Below, in pieces: positions 26,344-35,512 of a DNA stretch of 64,000 nt. The DNA comes from Methanotrichaceae archaeon (GTDB lineage: Archaea > Halobacteriota > Methanosarcinia > Methanotrichales > Methanotrichaceae), in NCBI GenBank assembly GCA_013178225.1, contig JABLXE010000010.1, positions 62,001 to 126,000 on the forward strand. The letters run 5' to 3'. The position numbers and the translations under genes are program-made. How positions within the stretch are numbered: the stretch's first letter is position 1; the number at the start of each line of letters is the position of its first letter. The notes under the pieces are model-generated. The model ran no database searches. It was given only the letters and a program-made list of their open reading frames with translations, and was not told the DNA's origin.

Positions 26344-26898
26344 TCATTCTTCCTGGAAAGGCCTATCCGGAGCCGTGACCCAGAGCGTCAGAGTATTGTT
26401 GCCCGTGACCACATTGGTTACTTTGTAGCCTTTGGCTATGGCGTCCTGGTAGGCCTCGGTGGCGGACAGTTCCACCTCGTTCATGGCCGACTTGATAGGT
26501 CCGACCCAGGTCTCCTCGGGCAGGGTCAGGAATCCCACCTTGAGAAGGTTGGGATTGATCTTCAGCGTATCGTTCTCAATGCTCACATTGGCTTCAACGG
26601 ATACCTTTTGATCAACCCCCAGGATATCGCCTCCGATCCTCAACACCGCGTTGACCTCGATGGGCTCGTTCTCTGTCAGCTCAACGTCTACATCCTTCAC
26701 TCCCTGAGGGGCCCTCTCAGCCAGATCAGCTGCAATCACCTGGTTGAGGTAGTCCTCGCTTATGGTCACGATCAGGTCTGGATCAGCGTTCGCATCTGCC
26801 GGTTGGCCTATGACCTCAGACGCTTCGATGAGCAACAGCAGAACGATTGCCAATATATGAAAATATTTAAATTGTATGGGATTTGTCAAGTTCATCAC
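26344..26898 (-). CDS. Secreted protein of unknown function
   Basis: A 184-residue protein with an N-terminal hydrophobic segment (YFHILAIVLLLLIEASEVIG) that is a signal peptide or anchor. The rest alternates beta strands: LIVTISEDYLNQVIAADLAER, VELTENEPIEVNAVLRIGG, KVSVEANVSIENDTLKINP. This pattern recalls DUF2993/LmeA-type lipid-binding proteins, but only weakly. It is the first gene of a minus-strand unit with the sulfatase. Confidence 0.7.
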   Translation of the reverse strand: MMNLTNPIQFKYFHILAIVLLLLIEASEVIGQPADANADPDLIVTISEDYLNQVIAADLAERAPQGVKDVDVELTENEPIEVNAVLRIGGDILGVDQKVSVEANVSIENDTLKINPNLLKVGFLTLPEETWVGPIKSAMNEVELSATEAYQDAIAKGYKVTNVVTGNNTLTLWVTAPDRPFQEE

Positions 26899-27141
26899 CG
26901 CCTAAAAATGATCCAAGAGATCTGTGCGTTCAAGATATTAATAATTGTAGTATCGGTTCGGCAGTCGTAAGATTGGTTTTCCGGAGGATCTCATTTTCGC
27001 CTCTGTAACAATTGCGATTTCATGGAAACCTTGTATCCACAGCAGCCCTTGTGGCGTGTATCCCTCAGGCGGCTAATCGAGCTTAAATATCATAATTGAA
27101 GACTATATGAAGACTATATTAACTGCGGGAAGGAGAGGGCT

Positions 27142-29208
27142 ATGAGGGCTATGAGAGCATTTCCAACTGCATTGTTCATGGTGTTCCTGGCATTTGCCGG
27201 CCAGGCGGCAGCCGGTCCCTGGCAGGATGGTTCCGGATGGTACAGCCCGGAGGAGCCGACGAACCTGGCCTGGCAGACCCTGGAGGCTGCAGATTCCAAG
27301 GGGCAAACGGCTCAACCGGGCCAGAGTCTCCTGGCGGTAACTGACCTGGAAGAGGACAATTTTTCCACCAGCCTGGAGGTTCCCAGGGGCCGGTGGATCA
27401 GGCTGCTGCTTCATCCAGGAAAAAGCGGAGAGCTGAAGCTGTATGTCCGCTATCCCACCGGGACCGTCGACCTGGTCGCGCAGGGCCAGGTCCTGGCCGG
27501 GGAGAACTACAGGACCTGGTATCAGACTGAAGAGACCGGCGACTACCGCCTGTGGTTCACGGTGGATTCTGTTGAGAGCAGCGCCGTCGACCTGGCGGTG
27601 CAGGAGCATGATTTAAGAGAAGGCTTTTCCGGCCCGGGTATGGGCAGATCGGGAGCAGCTTCTCCGGTCTTGTACAGCGTAGCACCTGCAGCAGCCGCCC
27701 CCAGCATTGGTCTATCCACTGGAGGGGCCAAGGACATCAACAACTTCCGCGAGAACATCGAGCAGGGCTATCTGCCACTCCCCACAGACATCACCTACGA
27801 GGGCCTATTCTACGACTACTACTTCCAGACCGGCCAGCAGAAGGAATGCCGGAAGCTCTTCTGCCCCTCCTACAGCATGGCTGTGTCCAGAGATCCTTTC
27901 TCAGGGGAGCCGGAGCATTACCTGTCGGTGGGCCTGAACTCAGGTCTGGCCGACTTTTCCCGGAAGAAGCTGAACCTGGTGGTGGTCCTGGACTATTCGG
28001 GGTCCATGAGCAGTCCGTTTAGCGAATACTACTACGACCGTTTTGGAAACATGGTGTCGCTGAAGAGGCCTGATGAGTCAGAGGAAAGAAGCAAAATGCA
28101 GATCGCCGATCAGGCTGTGGTGGACTTAACAGATCACCTGACGGACCAGGACCGCTTCGGCATGGTGGTCTTCTCCGATGGCGCCTACACCCTGGACCCG
28201 CTCACCTCGATTGGCGACAAAGACCGGGAGCGTCTGAAGGAACGAATCCTGCGGATCGAGGCCACCGACGGCACCAACATGGAGGCCGGAATGAGAAAGG
28301 GCACCACGCTCCTGGAGAAATACAGGCAGGCCAGCGCTTCAGAGTACGAAAACCGCATAATCTTTCTAACCGACGCCATGCCCAACATCGGGGAAACAGG
28401 GGATAGCGAGCTTTTGCAGATGCTGAAGGACAACGCCGAAGAGGGAATTTACACCACCTTCATCGGCATCGGCGTGGATTTCAACACTGAGCTGGTGGAA
28501 AACATCACCAGGATAAAAGGCGCCAGCTATTATTCGGTCAATTCGGCAACTGAGTTTCAGAAGCGCATGGACGAGGAGTTCGACTACATGGTCACTCCTC
28601 TGGTCTTTGATCTGCGGCTGGACCTGGAGGCTCCAGGCTACCGAATCGAGAAGGTTTACGAATCCCCTGAGGCCGACGAGGCCACGGGAGAGATCATGAA
28701 GGTGAACACGCTCTTTCCCTCCCGGGCCGAAGAGGGAGAGGTCAAGGGGGGAATGGTTCTGATAAAGCTCCGAAAGATCTCAGAGCAGGAGAAAATCAGG
28801 CTGAAGGTGAGCTACCAGGACCGCAATGGAACGGCGGACGTCGATTGGGCCGAGCTGGTGATGGAGGACGTCGCACCCGATTATTACCAGAACGACGGCA
28901 TTCGCAAAGCCGTTCTGCTCTCACGTTACGCAGATCTCCTCAAGGACTGGACGCTTGATCAGAGGAAGGCTGCGGCCTTGAACGGCAACGTGGTGCCGAG
29001 GGTGACCTTTGATGGCGGAATAGCTATTCCAATCGAACTGGGCACCTGGGAGCGGCAATCTCTGCCACTACAGGTGGCAAAGCCCTACCAGAAGCTGTTT
29101 GCCGTCTTTGGAAGCTACTTCCAGAAAGAGCGGGAGGCGGTCGGAGACGATAGCCTGATACAGGAGCAGGCGATCCTGGAGAAGCTGTTTGACTTCCAGA
29201 GCGCTTGA
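27142..29208 (+). CDS. Secreted von Willebrand factor A domain protein
   Basis: A 688-residue protein with signal peptide (AFPTALFMVFLAFAGQAAA). Residues about 60-165 look like a beta-sandwich of the pre-peptidase type. A vWA domain starts near 278 with the metal-ion site LDYSGSMSS (D284, S286, S288), the TDGTNMEAGM threonine and the FLTDAMPN aspartate. A C-terminal beta-rich part follows. Such proteins mediate metal-dependent binding outside the cell. AAGGAG precedes the start, and two in-frame ATGs (27142, 27151) are possible. Confidence 0.85.
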   Translation: MRAMRAFPTALFMVFLAFAGQAAAGPWQDGSGWYSPEEPTNLAWQTLEAADSKGQTAQPGQSLLAVTDLEEDNFSTSLEVPRGRWIRLLLHPGKSGELKLYVRYPTGTVDLVAQGQVLAGENYRTWYQTEETGDYRLWFTVDSVESSAVDLAVQEHDLREGFSGPGMGRSGAASPVLYSVAPAAAAPSIGLSTGGAKDINNFRENIEQGYLPLPTDITYEGLFYDYYFQTGQQKECRKLFCPSYSMAVSRDPFSGEPEHYLSVGLNSGLADFSRKKLNLVVVLDYSGSMSSPFSEYYYDRFGNMVSLKRPDESEERSKMQIADQAVVDLTDHLTDQDRFGMVVFSDGAYTLDPLTSIGDKDRERLKERILRIEATDGTNMEAGMRKGTTLLEKYRQASASEYENRIIFLTDAMPNIGETGDSELLQMLKDNAEEGIYTTFIGIGVDFNTELVENITRIKGASYYSVNSATEFQKRMDEEFDYMVTPLVFDLRLDLEAPGYRIEKVYESPEADEATGEIMKVNTLFPSRAEEGEVKGGMVLIKLRKISEQEKIRLKVSYQDRNGTADVDWAELVMEDVAPDYYQNDGIRKAVLLSRYADLLKDWTLDQRKAAALNGNVVPRVTFDGGIAIPIELGTWERQSLPLQVAKPYQKLFAVFGSYFQKEREAVGDDSLIQEQAILEKLFDFQSA

Positions 29209-29440
29209 GGGCCCGGCCCGAATAGACGGAAATAGAGAATCGTAGACAAAATAGACCATTTGAAGGTCGTCCTTCGGGACTAGAGCCCCCCCGCGAAGCT
29301 GCAAGATCCGGCCTTATGCCGGGACCGCTTCGAGGATAGAGATGATGTCGAGCAACTGATATTAGTAATATGAAGAATAGTATTTGAGGAAAACCAAAAA
29401 TTAGAAGGTTGCGTAGATTGGACCTTCGGGTGATGATACC

Positions 29441-29941
29441 ATGAAATTTCGCAGGATAATGCTTTTTATAGCGGTCTTCTTGTTGCTGGCGGCTTCGGGC
29501 TTCTCGCAGGGCACCTCGCATCACGTGGCAACCGACCCGGCAATCAGGGAGATGATAGTGTCGATGGATATTCCTCGAGCTTCCGACCCCAGCAAATTCT
29601 CATATGGCTCCTCCTCGGTTGCTCCGAGCGCAAACCTGGCCGGCAAATGGCATCTTGAACTGGATGAAGGAACGATCATGGACCTCACTCTCCGGCAGTC
29701 CGGAAATGTGCTCTTCGGATCAGGAAGCATAAAGCCGGTAAGGGGCATGATGGATGCTACCGCTGCGGGCTCGATCTCTGATGGCATACTCCATCTCGAT
29801 GTGGTGCCGACAGACGGATCGGAGATGTTTGCGGTATCCCTGAACGTGGGCCTTCTGCCGCTACTGGGCACCTATACCAGATTCGCGTCGGGCATCGATC
29901 CTGAGTCTGGATCTCTCAAGGCCAGCTGGCTGGCAGGCTGA
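29441..29941 (+). CDS. Small secreted protein, paralogue of 31094-31705
   Basis: A 166-residue protein with signal peptide (IMLFIAVFLLLAASGFSQG). The mature part shares with the 31094 gene the block WHLELDEGTIMDLTLRQSG, GSGSI, LHLDVVPTDGSEMFAVSLN and GTYTRF. This repeated-strand arrangement suggests a small beta-barrel or sandwich. No family recognised. The intervening 29942-30117 has no gene. Confidence 0.75.
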   Translation: MKFRRIMLFIAVFLLLAASGFSQGTSHHVATDPAIREMIVSMDIPRASDPSKFSYGSSSVAPSANLAGKWHLELDEGTIMDLTLRQSGNVLFGSGSIKPVRGMMDATAAGSISDGILHLDVVPTDGSEMFAVSLNVGLLPLLGTYTRFASGIDPESGSLKASWLAG

Positions 29942-30117
29942 ACGGGCGGTTGGAAATTGCACTTCTGGGAGAAGATATCTGCACCCGTCCCAAAGTCAGA
30001 TTTAGATACGAAGATTTCCAGTAGATTGAAATACGGTGCCCGACCCTAGAGAGCGGTATCAGAGATGACGGGCAGTAACCGGATTGCTCGATTGAACAAT
30101 GGGATCGCACCTGGTGG

Positions 30118-30864
30118 ATGATGGTCATGAGAGGATTGATGGCGGTAATTTTTCTGCTGTTAAGTGCAGTTGCAGGCCTGGCGATTTTCGTGCCCTCCGA
30201 GGCCGCATCCGCGGGCGAGTCGCGAACAGTTCAAGACGGCATCAACCTGTCCTTCAACAATCTGTCCTTCAACAATTCTACCATCTACTATGGAGCAAGC
30301 AGCAACATCTCCACGGAGCCGGTGATCCTTGCCGCGGGAAACGGCTATTATGCCTCTCATCCCATCAGCTACTCCTCTCAGATCGGTTCAGAGACCTCGA
30401 TTGAGAACGCCCAGGCAGCTGCATCCCTGCAGCAGGAAATAAACTACGCCCACGGGATCAACGGCGAAGTCGAGCTGAAGGCCATGGAGAGCAGCTTTCG
30501 AGCGGGCGGCCATTTCATCCAGCAATCGAATACGGCCAGCATGAGGATCAATGAAGATGTAACTGAGGGCCATGTTCATATCGGGGTTCTCCAGGGCCAG
30601 GCCGGCGGGCAGTCAGATATGAGAACAAGTTCCTCGATCATGGCCCCGGCCTGGAAGAGTCCGAGCCTGGAGATGGAACAGGATTATTTCGGCACTTATC
30701 ACATCGAGATGAATATGAGCATAAATATGCCCCATTTCAGCAGCCAAAGGCTCTATGGCTGGCTTGATTGCTGTGGGTTGGGCAGTGAATACCCGGGCTA
30801 TTTCGATCGCCTTTCGGTCAGCTCAGACCAGGTCTTCGGCTCCCATTTCGCCGGTGGCCGGTGA
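30118..30864 (+). CDS. Secreted protein of unknown function
   Basis: A 248-residue protein with a signal peptide (MAVIFLLLSAVAGLAIFV). Near the mature N terminus, LSFNN is repeated in tandem and several N-glycosylation sequons occur (NNS, NIS, NMS). It contains a Gln/Ala-rich helical segment (ENAQAAASLQQEINYAHG) and ends with CCGLGSEYPGYFDRLS. Start at 30118 or 30127. It lies between the two paralogous small secreted proteins and may belong to the same secreted set. Confidence 0.7.
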   Translation: MMVMRGLMAVIFLLLSAVAGLAIFVPSEAASAGESRTVQDGINLSFNNLSFNNSTIYYGASSNISTEPVILAAGNGYYASHPISYSSQIGSETSIENAQAAASLQQEINYAHGINGEVELKAMESSFRAGGHFIQQSNTASMRINEDVTEGHVHIGVLQGQAGGQSDMRTSSSIMAPAWKSPSLEMEQDYFGTYHIEMNMSINMPHFSSQRLYGWLDCCGLGSEYPGYFDRLSVSSDQVFGSHFAGGR

Positions 30865-31093
30865 TTGTATCCTGGCAGTCTCCATCATCGCAATTAGTCA
30901 ATTCAAGTCGGACTCCCTTCACTCTCCGGTTCTCATTTTTCCTCCTTTAGTTTATCAACCCCCATTTCACTTCCATTCCATATCGCTTCCCATTTTATTT
31001 CCCGTTTCATTCCGGGAAAGATTATTCGTGGATTGGGGTTTTCAGCTTGCAGGGCAATTATCCGGTCAGGGATAGATTTATATTAGATCTAGA

Positions 31094-31705
31094 ATGGTGA
31101 CTCTACGGGGTTCATTCGTGATCAAATCCTGGACAGTTTTGATAATGCTGAGCATGTTGATCACGCTCTCTTCAGCAAGCGATTGGCTTGAGGGCGGTTA
31201 CGTTGGCAGCGGCAATTATGGTGATGTAAGGCAGTATTTCACAGATCCGATATTCTATTCGACTGGCGGCAGTTACACATCGTCCGATCCTGCAGTCAGG
31301 CAGATGCAGGCGTCCATGGACCGCCAGAACACGGTCCCCCTGGGATCATTGGCCAAGACGCCGACTATCGGCAGCCAGGCTGCAACGGTTGTGCAAAGCG
31401 GCGCTGCCGGCAGCTGGAGACTGGAACTTTCTGACGGCCGGGTCATCGACCTGAGCCTGTTTCAGTCCGGATCCAGGGTCTTTGGAGGCGGAAGAATTAC
31501 CTCTGGCCAGTCCGTCACCGGGGCTCTTGCCAGCGGCACCCTGTCCGGCTACCGTCTTCAGCTGGATGTGGTTCCGGCATCAGGCAGCGAGCTTTATGCC
31601 ATAAACATGGACATCTCCAGGCTATATCTGCCGGGAACCTACACCGCCTATGGAGCCTATACGCCTGCAAAAACCGGAACGGTAACGGTCAGCAAAGTGG
31701 CTTGA
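31094..31705 (+). CDS. Small secreted protein, paralogue of 29441-29941
   Basis: A 203-residue protein with signal peptide (LIMLSMLITLSSASDW after a short basic start). It has a Gly/Tyr/Ser-rich region (about 28-70) before the shared domain WRLELSDGRVIDLSLFQSG, GGGRI, LQLDVVPASGSELYAINMD and GTYTAYGAYTP. A strongly pyrimidine-rich stretch of about 70 bases (30940-31012) lies upstream. Confidence 0.75.
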   Translation: MVTLRGSFVIKSWTVLIMLSMLITLSSASDWLEGGYVGSGNYGDVRQYFTDPIFYSTGGSYTSSDPAVRQMQASMDRQNTVPLGSLAKTPTIGSQAATVVQSGAAGSWRLELSDGRVIDLSLFQSGSRVFGGGRITSGQSVTGALASGTLSGYRLQLDVVPASGSELYAINMDISRLYLPGTYTAYGAYTPAKTGTVTVSKVA

Positions 31706-31796
31706 GCAAATTCGGGATGCGACATCAAGCCAATTTTTTCCCTGAAAGACATTCTAAAAATATTTTCGACTTCGACCGCCCGGCCACAGCTGACCT

Positions 31797-32162
31797 CTAT
31801 GCCAGATGATTGTCTCTGATGATCTTGGCCATCCTTGCGTCCCGGACTTCTGATGCGGATGGCGGCCCCGGCGGCTGGCGCGGCACCGATCCCCAGCTCG
31901 ACAGGTTGGTTGAGGCGTTTTCATCTGAACGGCTCATATTCTCCCACCAAACGCTCGCATTCTCGCCGCCGAGCAGAGTCAGATTTGAGCTGGTGGAGAG
32001 GTTTATGGTGGTATTGTTGGCCTCGGTCAGGTTTGAGGAGATGTTGGCCATAGATTCCAGCAATTCAAGCCCATCGTTTCCGCCCAGCTGGGCAATCTTG
32101 GTGCTATCGGCTAAAATAGATATGGCCAGCAGGGCGAATAGAAGCAGTAATAGACGTTCCAT
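31797..32162 (-). CDS. Small secreted sequon-rich protein
   Basis: A 121-residue protein with signal peptide (MERLLLLLFALLAISILADS). Between residues 40 and 90 it has about ten N-x-S/T sequons (NISS, NLTE, NNTT, NLST, NLTL, NASV, NMSR, NAST, NLSS), followed by a Pro-rich tail (PRQPPGPPS) and a charged C terminus. It is expected to be heavily N-glycosylated. Unknown function; it is transcribed opposite to the neighbouring secreted-protein genes. Confidence 0.65.
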   Translation of the reverse strand: MERLLLLLFALLAISILADSTKIAQLGGNDGLELLESMANISSNLTEANNTTINLSTSSNLTLLGGENASVWWENMSRSDENASTNLSSWGSVPRQPPGPPSASEVRDARMAKIIRDNHLA

Positions 32163-32512
32163 GTGTGATCGATGAATCCTTTCCAGGGAATAAATAGGCT
32201 GCGCTGGGTCAAATCCTTATCGTCAGGCTGTGGATGTGTCTTCCTCACATTCCTCTCATATTCTTTCATAAGAACTCCATTCAGAATTGATGCTACTGGA
32301 AATCTCATATAGATAAAACGACTGTTAAAGTTGGACGAAAATTGGCCTTGCCTAGCTATCGATCTCCTGGTTCATGCTTATTGGATTTGAAGATTTGCCC
32401 GAGGTGGCAACGATTGCCTGCAGAAGCTTAATAGCAGATTGAACTGGGAAAAGGCGGCCAGAAGTTTCAGGTCCCAAGTCCTGGGCCGCAATTGGAAAAG
32501 GGGGGAAAGCGT
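32163..32512. other. Divergent intergenic region
   Basis: About 350 bases between the minus-strand sequon-rich gene and the plus-strand META gene. A TATA-like TCATATAGATAAAACG near 32306-32322 is the only visible promoter candidate. GGGGGG at 32500-32505 serves the TTG at 32513. Confidence 0.4.
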
Positions 32513-33577
32513 TTGAGGAGATTATATTGCCTGAGCATTGTATTGCTAATTCTCGTTTCGTTCCTGGCTGCGGGAGATGCAGTCGAAGAGACAGCCTCGA
32601 AATCGGTTGAGAAGATCTGGTACGTAGGACCGGAGAAGGTTTCCTGCGTAGGCGTCTCTCCGCAGATGTGTCTGCAGATAAGGGAGAGCCCTGACCAGAA
32701 TTACTCGCTCTTCTATAGCACAATCGAGGGGTTCTGCTACCAGCCGGGCTATTCCTATGAAATCAGGGTTAGAGAAGAGCCGGTTGAGAACCCGCCGGCA
32801 GATGCCTCATCCTTGAAGTGGACGCTGATCGATGTAATCAGCAAGACTGGCAATGCCACTGCCTCGGAACTGGAAGGAGTGAACTGGCAACTGGATTCGT
32901 ATTTGAATCCGGAGGAAGGGAATTCGTGTCTTCTTCCGGGAACCGAGATCACTGCCCTCTTTGAGGGGGGACGGATCTCAGGAAGCGGCGGGTGCAACAG
33001 ATACAGCGGCCATTATTCGACTGACGGTGAAAATATCGCAATCAGTAGCGTTGCGAGCACCCTGATGTTCTGTGGAGAAGATGTCTCTGGGCAGGAGGCC
33101 GTGTATCTGGCCAACCTGGAAAAGGCGGCTCATTATAACGTTTCGGGAAATCTGCTTAAAATCTACGACTCCAACCGGACCCTGCTCCTGACCTACTCGG
33201 TAATCCAACCGCCATCTTTGACCGGCACTAACTGGCAGGTGCTATCCTACAACAACGGCCGCCAGGCTCTGGTATCGCCTCTGGCCGGCACCAATATCAC
33301 CGCCGCTTTCGGCGAGGATCAAAGTCTGACCGGCTCTGCGGGATGCAACAATTACATGACGAGCTATGCGATTTCCGGCAGTGCCATTGCTATTTTCCCG
33401 GCTGCTACCACTGGAATGCTCTGCTCCCAGCCGGAGGGGATCATGCAGCAGGAGAGCGAATACCTGGCCGCGCTGGAGTCGGCAGCAAGCTTTGAAATCT
33501 CTGACCGGGACCTCACGCTCTTTCAATCCAACCGAACCAGAGCTGTGGTTTACAGGGAGAATATGGAGATCGGGTGA
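32513..33577 (+). CDS. Secreted DUF4377 plus double META-domain protein
   Basis: After a signal peptide (LYCLSIVLLILVSFLAAGDA) comes a DUF4377-like domain (about 35-110; YVGPEKVSCVGVSPQMCLQI and FCYQPGYSYEIRV) and two META (HslJ-like) domains. The first begins LEGVNWQLDSY and has GRISGSGGCNRYSGHY, the second begins LTGTNWQVLSY and has SLTGSAGCNNYMTSY. META proteins are linked to envelope stress and heat resistance in bacteria, but no activity is known. TTG at 32513 is preferred because GGGGGG lies seven bases upstream. Confidence 0.85.
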   Translation: MRRLYCLSIVLLILVSFLAAGDAVEETASKSVEKIWYVGPEKVSCVGVSPQMCLQIRESPDQNYSLFYSTIEGFCYQPGYSYEIRVREEPVENPPADASSLKWTLIDVISKTGNATASELEGVNWQLDSYLNPEEGNSCLLPGTEITALFEGGRISGSGGCNRYSGHYSTDGENIAISSVASTLMFCGEDVSGQEAVYLANLEKAAHYNVSGNLLKIYDSNRTLLLTYSVIQPPSLTGTNWQVLSYNNGRQALVSPLAGTNITAAFGEDQSLTGSAGCNNYMTSYAISGSAIAIFPAATTGMLCSQPEGIMQQESEYLAALESAASFEISDRDLTLFQSNRTRAVVYRENMEIG

Positions 33578-33924
33578 TCAAGCAGATTGATGTTCGAATG
33601 AAGTCCAGGCAATTCCCGGCATTCCCGGCCCGGCAGCCGCTTCCCAGGAACAGCTGCAGTGCGATGGGCAGAGAACGAAAAGCATGAGTCCCGTTCTCTG
33701 TTCATTTTTTTCGGTAGCATGGAGCGTTTGAAACGCAAGAAAAGTGCGATTTATCTCCGATGCATTCAATTTAAGATTTAACAATTCCCGATCGGGGCGC
33801 TGCTATTCACATCGCATTGTTCAGTTAGAGCAAAATGCTTTATACATTGAACTGCACTATGTATTTTAATCAGATAGATTGCTTACATATGTCTGATTAG
33901 AAACTAAATCCGGAGGGGAAATTT
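33578..33924. other. Intergenic region with promoter of the HdeD-like gene
   Basis: No supported gene. The AT-rich run around 33835-33900 (CTTTATACATT and following) is the likely promoter, and GGAGGGG precedes the gene at 33925. Confidence 0.45.
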
Positions 33925-34470
33925 ATGGCAGAATCATATTCTAAAGCCCAACCAAAGATGGATGCTCAGCTACCTCCCTGGTGGCTGGTTCTGTTGGAGG
34001 GATTGGCTGCACTTATTATCGGCATCTATTTGATAATCAGTCCGGTTGCAACAACCATTCTGCTAGTGCAGATCCTGGGAATCTACTGGCTGATTGTCGG
34101 AATACTGACCCTGGTTCATCTGATCTCCGATCGCACAGACATGATCTGGAAGCTTATCAGCGGCATACTGGGAGTCGTGGTAGGCATAATCATACTGGCC
34201 TATCCGTACATGAGCGCAGCGATAGTCCCTGCCACATTCATAATATTAATCGGTGTGCTGGCGATCTGTTACGGCTTTATCAGCCTGTTCTGGGCTCTGA
34301 AGACCGGCTGGGCTGCGGCCATCATGGGAATTCTCAGCATCATCTTCGGTCTGCTGCTGCTGGGATCGCCGTACATTGGAGTGGTGATGCTCATCTACTT
34401 CCTGGCGGGCCTCGGCATCGTCGGAGGAATTGCCACTATGTACTTTGCCTTCAAGCTTCGCACCGCCTGA
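33925..34470 (+). CDS. HdeD/DUF308 family membrane protein
   Basis: A 181-residue protein with six predicted membrane helices in three helix pairs, each pair with the DUF308 pattern (LEGLAALIIGIYLIISP, LISGILGVVVGIIILAYP, IMGILSIIFGLLLLGSP). HdeD-type proteins are associated with acid or envelope stress in bacteria; the role in methanogens is unknown. CCGGAGGGG precedes the ATG. Confidence 0.9.
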   Translation: MAESYSKAQPKMDAQLPPWWLVLLEGLAALIIGIYLIISPVATTILLVQILGIYWLIVGILTLVHLISDRTDMIWKLISGILGVVVGIIILAYPYMSAAIVPATFIILIGVLAICYGFISLFWALKTGWAAAIMGILSIIFGLLLLGSPYIGVVMLIYFLAGLGIVGGIATMYFAFKLRTA

Positions 34471-35120
34471 AGGCTTTTTGGAATTTTTTAGTACTACAAT
34501 CCTGCATTTCGCATTAACGGTCCGCTGTCCAAAGAGATAACTCTAATTTATCGGCAAACTTTTTTAATAATGTCGCCATCTTGAATACGAGAAAGGGATA
34601 GCATTATGGGCGTAGTGCAGAGGTGACGCGTCTGAATCCTTTTGGTCTTGTAGGCGGCATTTTTGATCCGCTTGGCAGTCATATCATAGTCCTGTCGGCG
34701 GCTATCCTGCGAGTATGCCTGTACAGAAGCCGCGCCGAGCTGCTGCCTGAATCAGAGAAGATCCCCGCTTCGGCGCTTCTGCATTCAGCAGTGTCATAGA
34801 CGGCCTGCATCCGCCACCGGATGAGTTTTCAGGAAGCTTAAACCAAGGTGAACGATGGCAATAGCAGCCATCTAGGCGCAGCCCTGTGGTTCCGGTCGGG
34901 CAGACATGAACTTTCCGGATGAGCAGCCCGGGGCCCGGACGGCCCGGCAATTCGCAGCACAATGAACTGCATAAGATACGGGGCTCTATGCGCCTAATGA
35001 TCTAATAATGCCACGGGAAATCAGAAAAGTTCTTAAATATTTTGCAGGGCTCAGAAACTCGCCCTGCTTCTCCTCTGCAGGAGTTTTTTTTCTCAGACTG
35101 ACTCAGGTAATCAGATGGTC
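34471..35120. other. Gene-poor region with a possible degraded small gene
   Basis: About 650 bases. GGG and ATG at 34606 start a six-codon frame that overlaps a GTG (34622) opening a 58-codon frame to about 34798 (TRLNPFGLVGGIFDPLG, then HIIVLSAAILRVCLYRSRAE). This looks like a short membrane-associated protein broken by an indel, but support is weak. A T8 run at 35087-35094 after CTCCTCTGCAGGAG looks like a terminator. I see nothing else. Confidence 0.3.
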
Positions 35121-35300
35121 TTAAAATCTTCTGGGTGGTCTGGCTGGCCTGTGCTTCTGATAGCAGTCGCTGCAATAAACCGGCCTGGACCCATCGGGCT
35201 TGAAGGGAACCTGACATTCTTTTCCGCATTCTGCACAGGTCGCGTTGTGCATCTCTCTGGGGCCTCTGTTGTAGCCGCCCCGGCTTCCATATCTATCCAT
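35121..35300 (-). CDS. Small double-CxxC zinc-ribbon protein
   Basis: A 59-residue frame reads MDRYGSRGGYNRGPREM, then TCAECGKECQVPFKPDG, SRPVYCSDCYQKHR and a Pro/Arg-rich tail. The two CxxC pairs separated by a VPFKPxxxxPVYC core define a zinc-ribbon family widespread in methanogens, with homologues described only as CxxC zinc-ribbon or DNA/RNA-binding-like proteins. Basic ends suggest nucleic-acid binding. It lies between Hef and an intergenic region, on the same strand as hef and 212 bases downstream of it. Confidence 0.8.
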   Translation of the reverse strand: MDRYGSRGGYNRGPREMHNATCAECGKECQVPFKPDGSRPVYCSDCYQKHRPARPPRRF

Positions 35301-35512
35301 TTAAATCCACTTACCTTTGGCGTCGACCCTGTTGAGCCGACCCTGCTACAAAATCATCCCATCAAGTTGCTTGAAGCGACGCAATGCAGCATTCCATAAA
35401 GAGAAGGGCTATGGTCAAATAGGTTTCGGTCAATGACGTAATTGAGACCAGCTGGATTTGGTTCTCATTGGGAAGACATTAGGCTATTGCCTGTCTTTAG
35501 CCGTCCTTCAAG

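Noticed and set aside
34702-34962. Minus-strand 86-residue frame with several Cys
   Set aside because: It has no ribosome site, ragged composition, and overlaps a better plus-strand frame; no family pattern.
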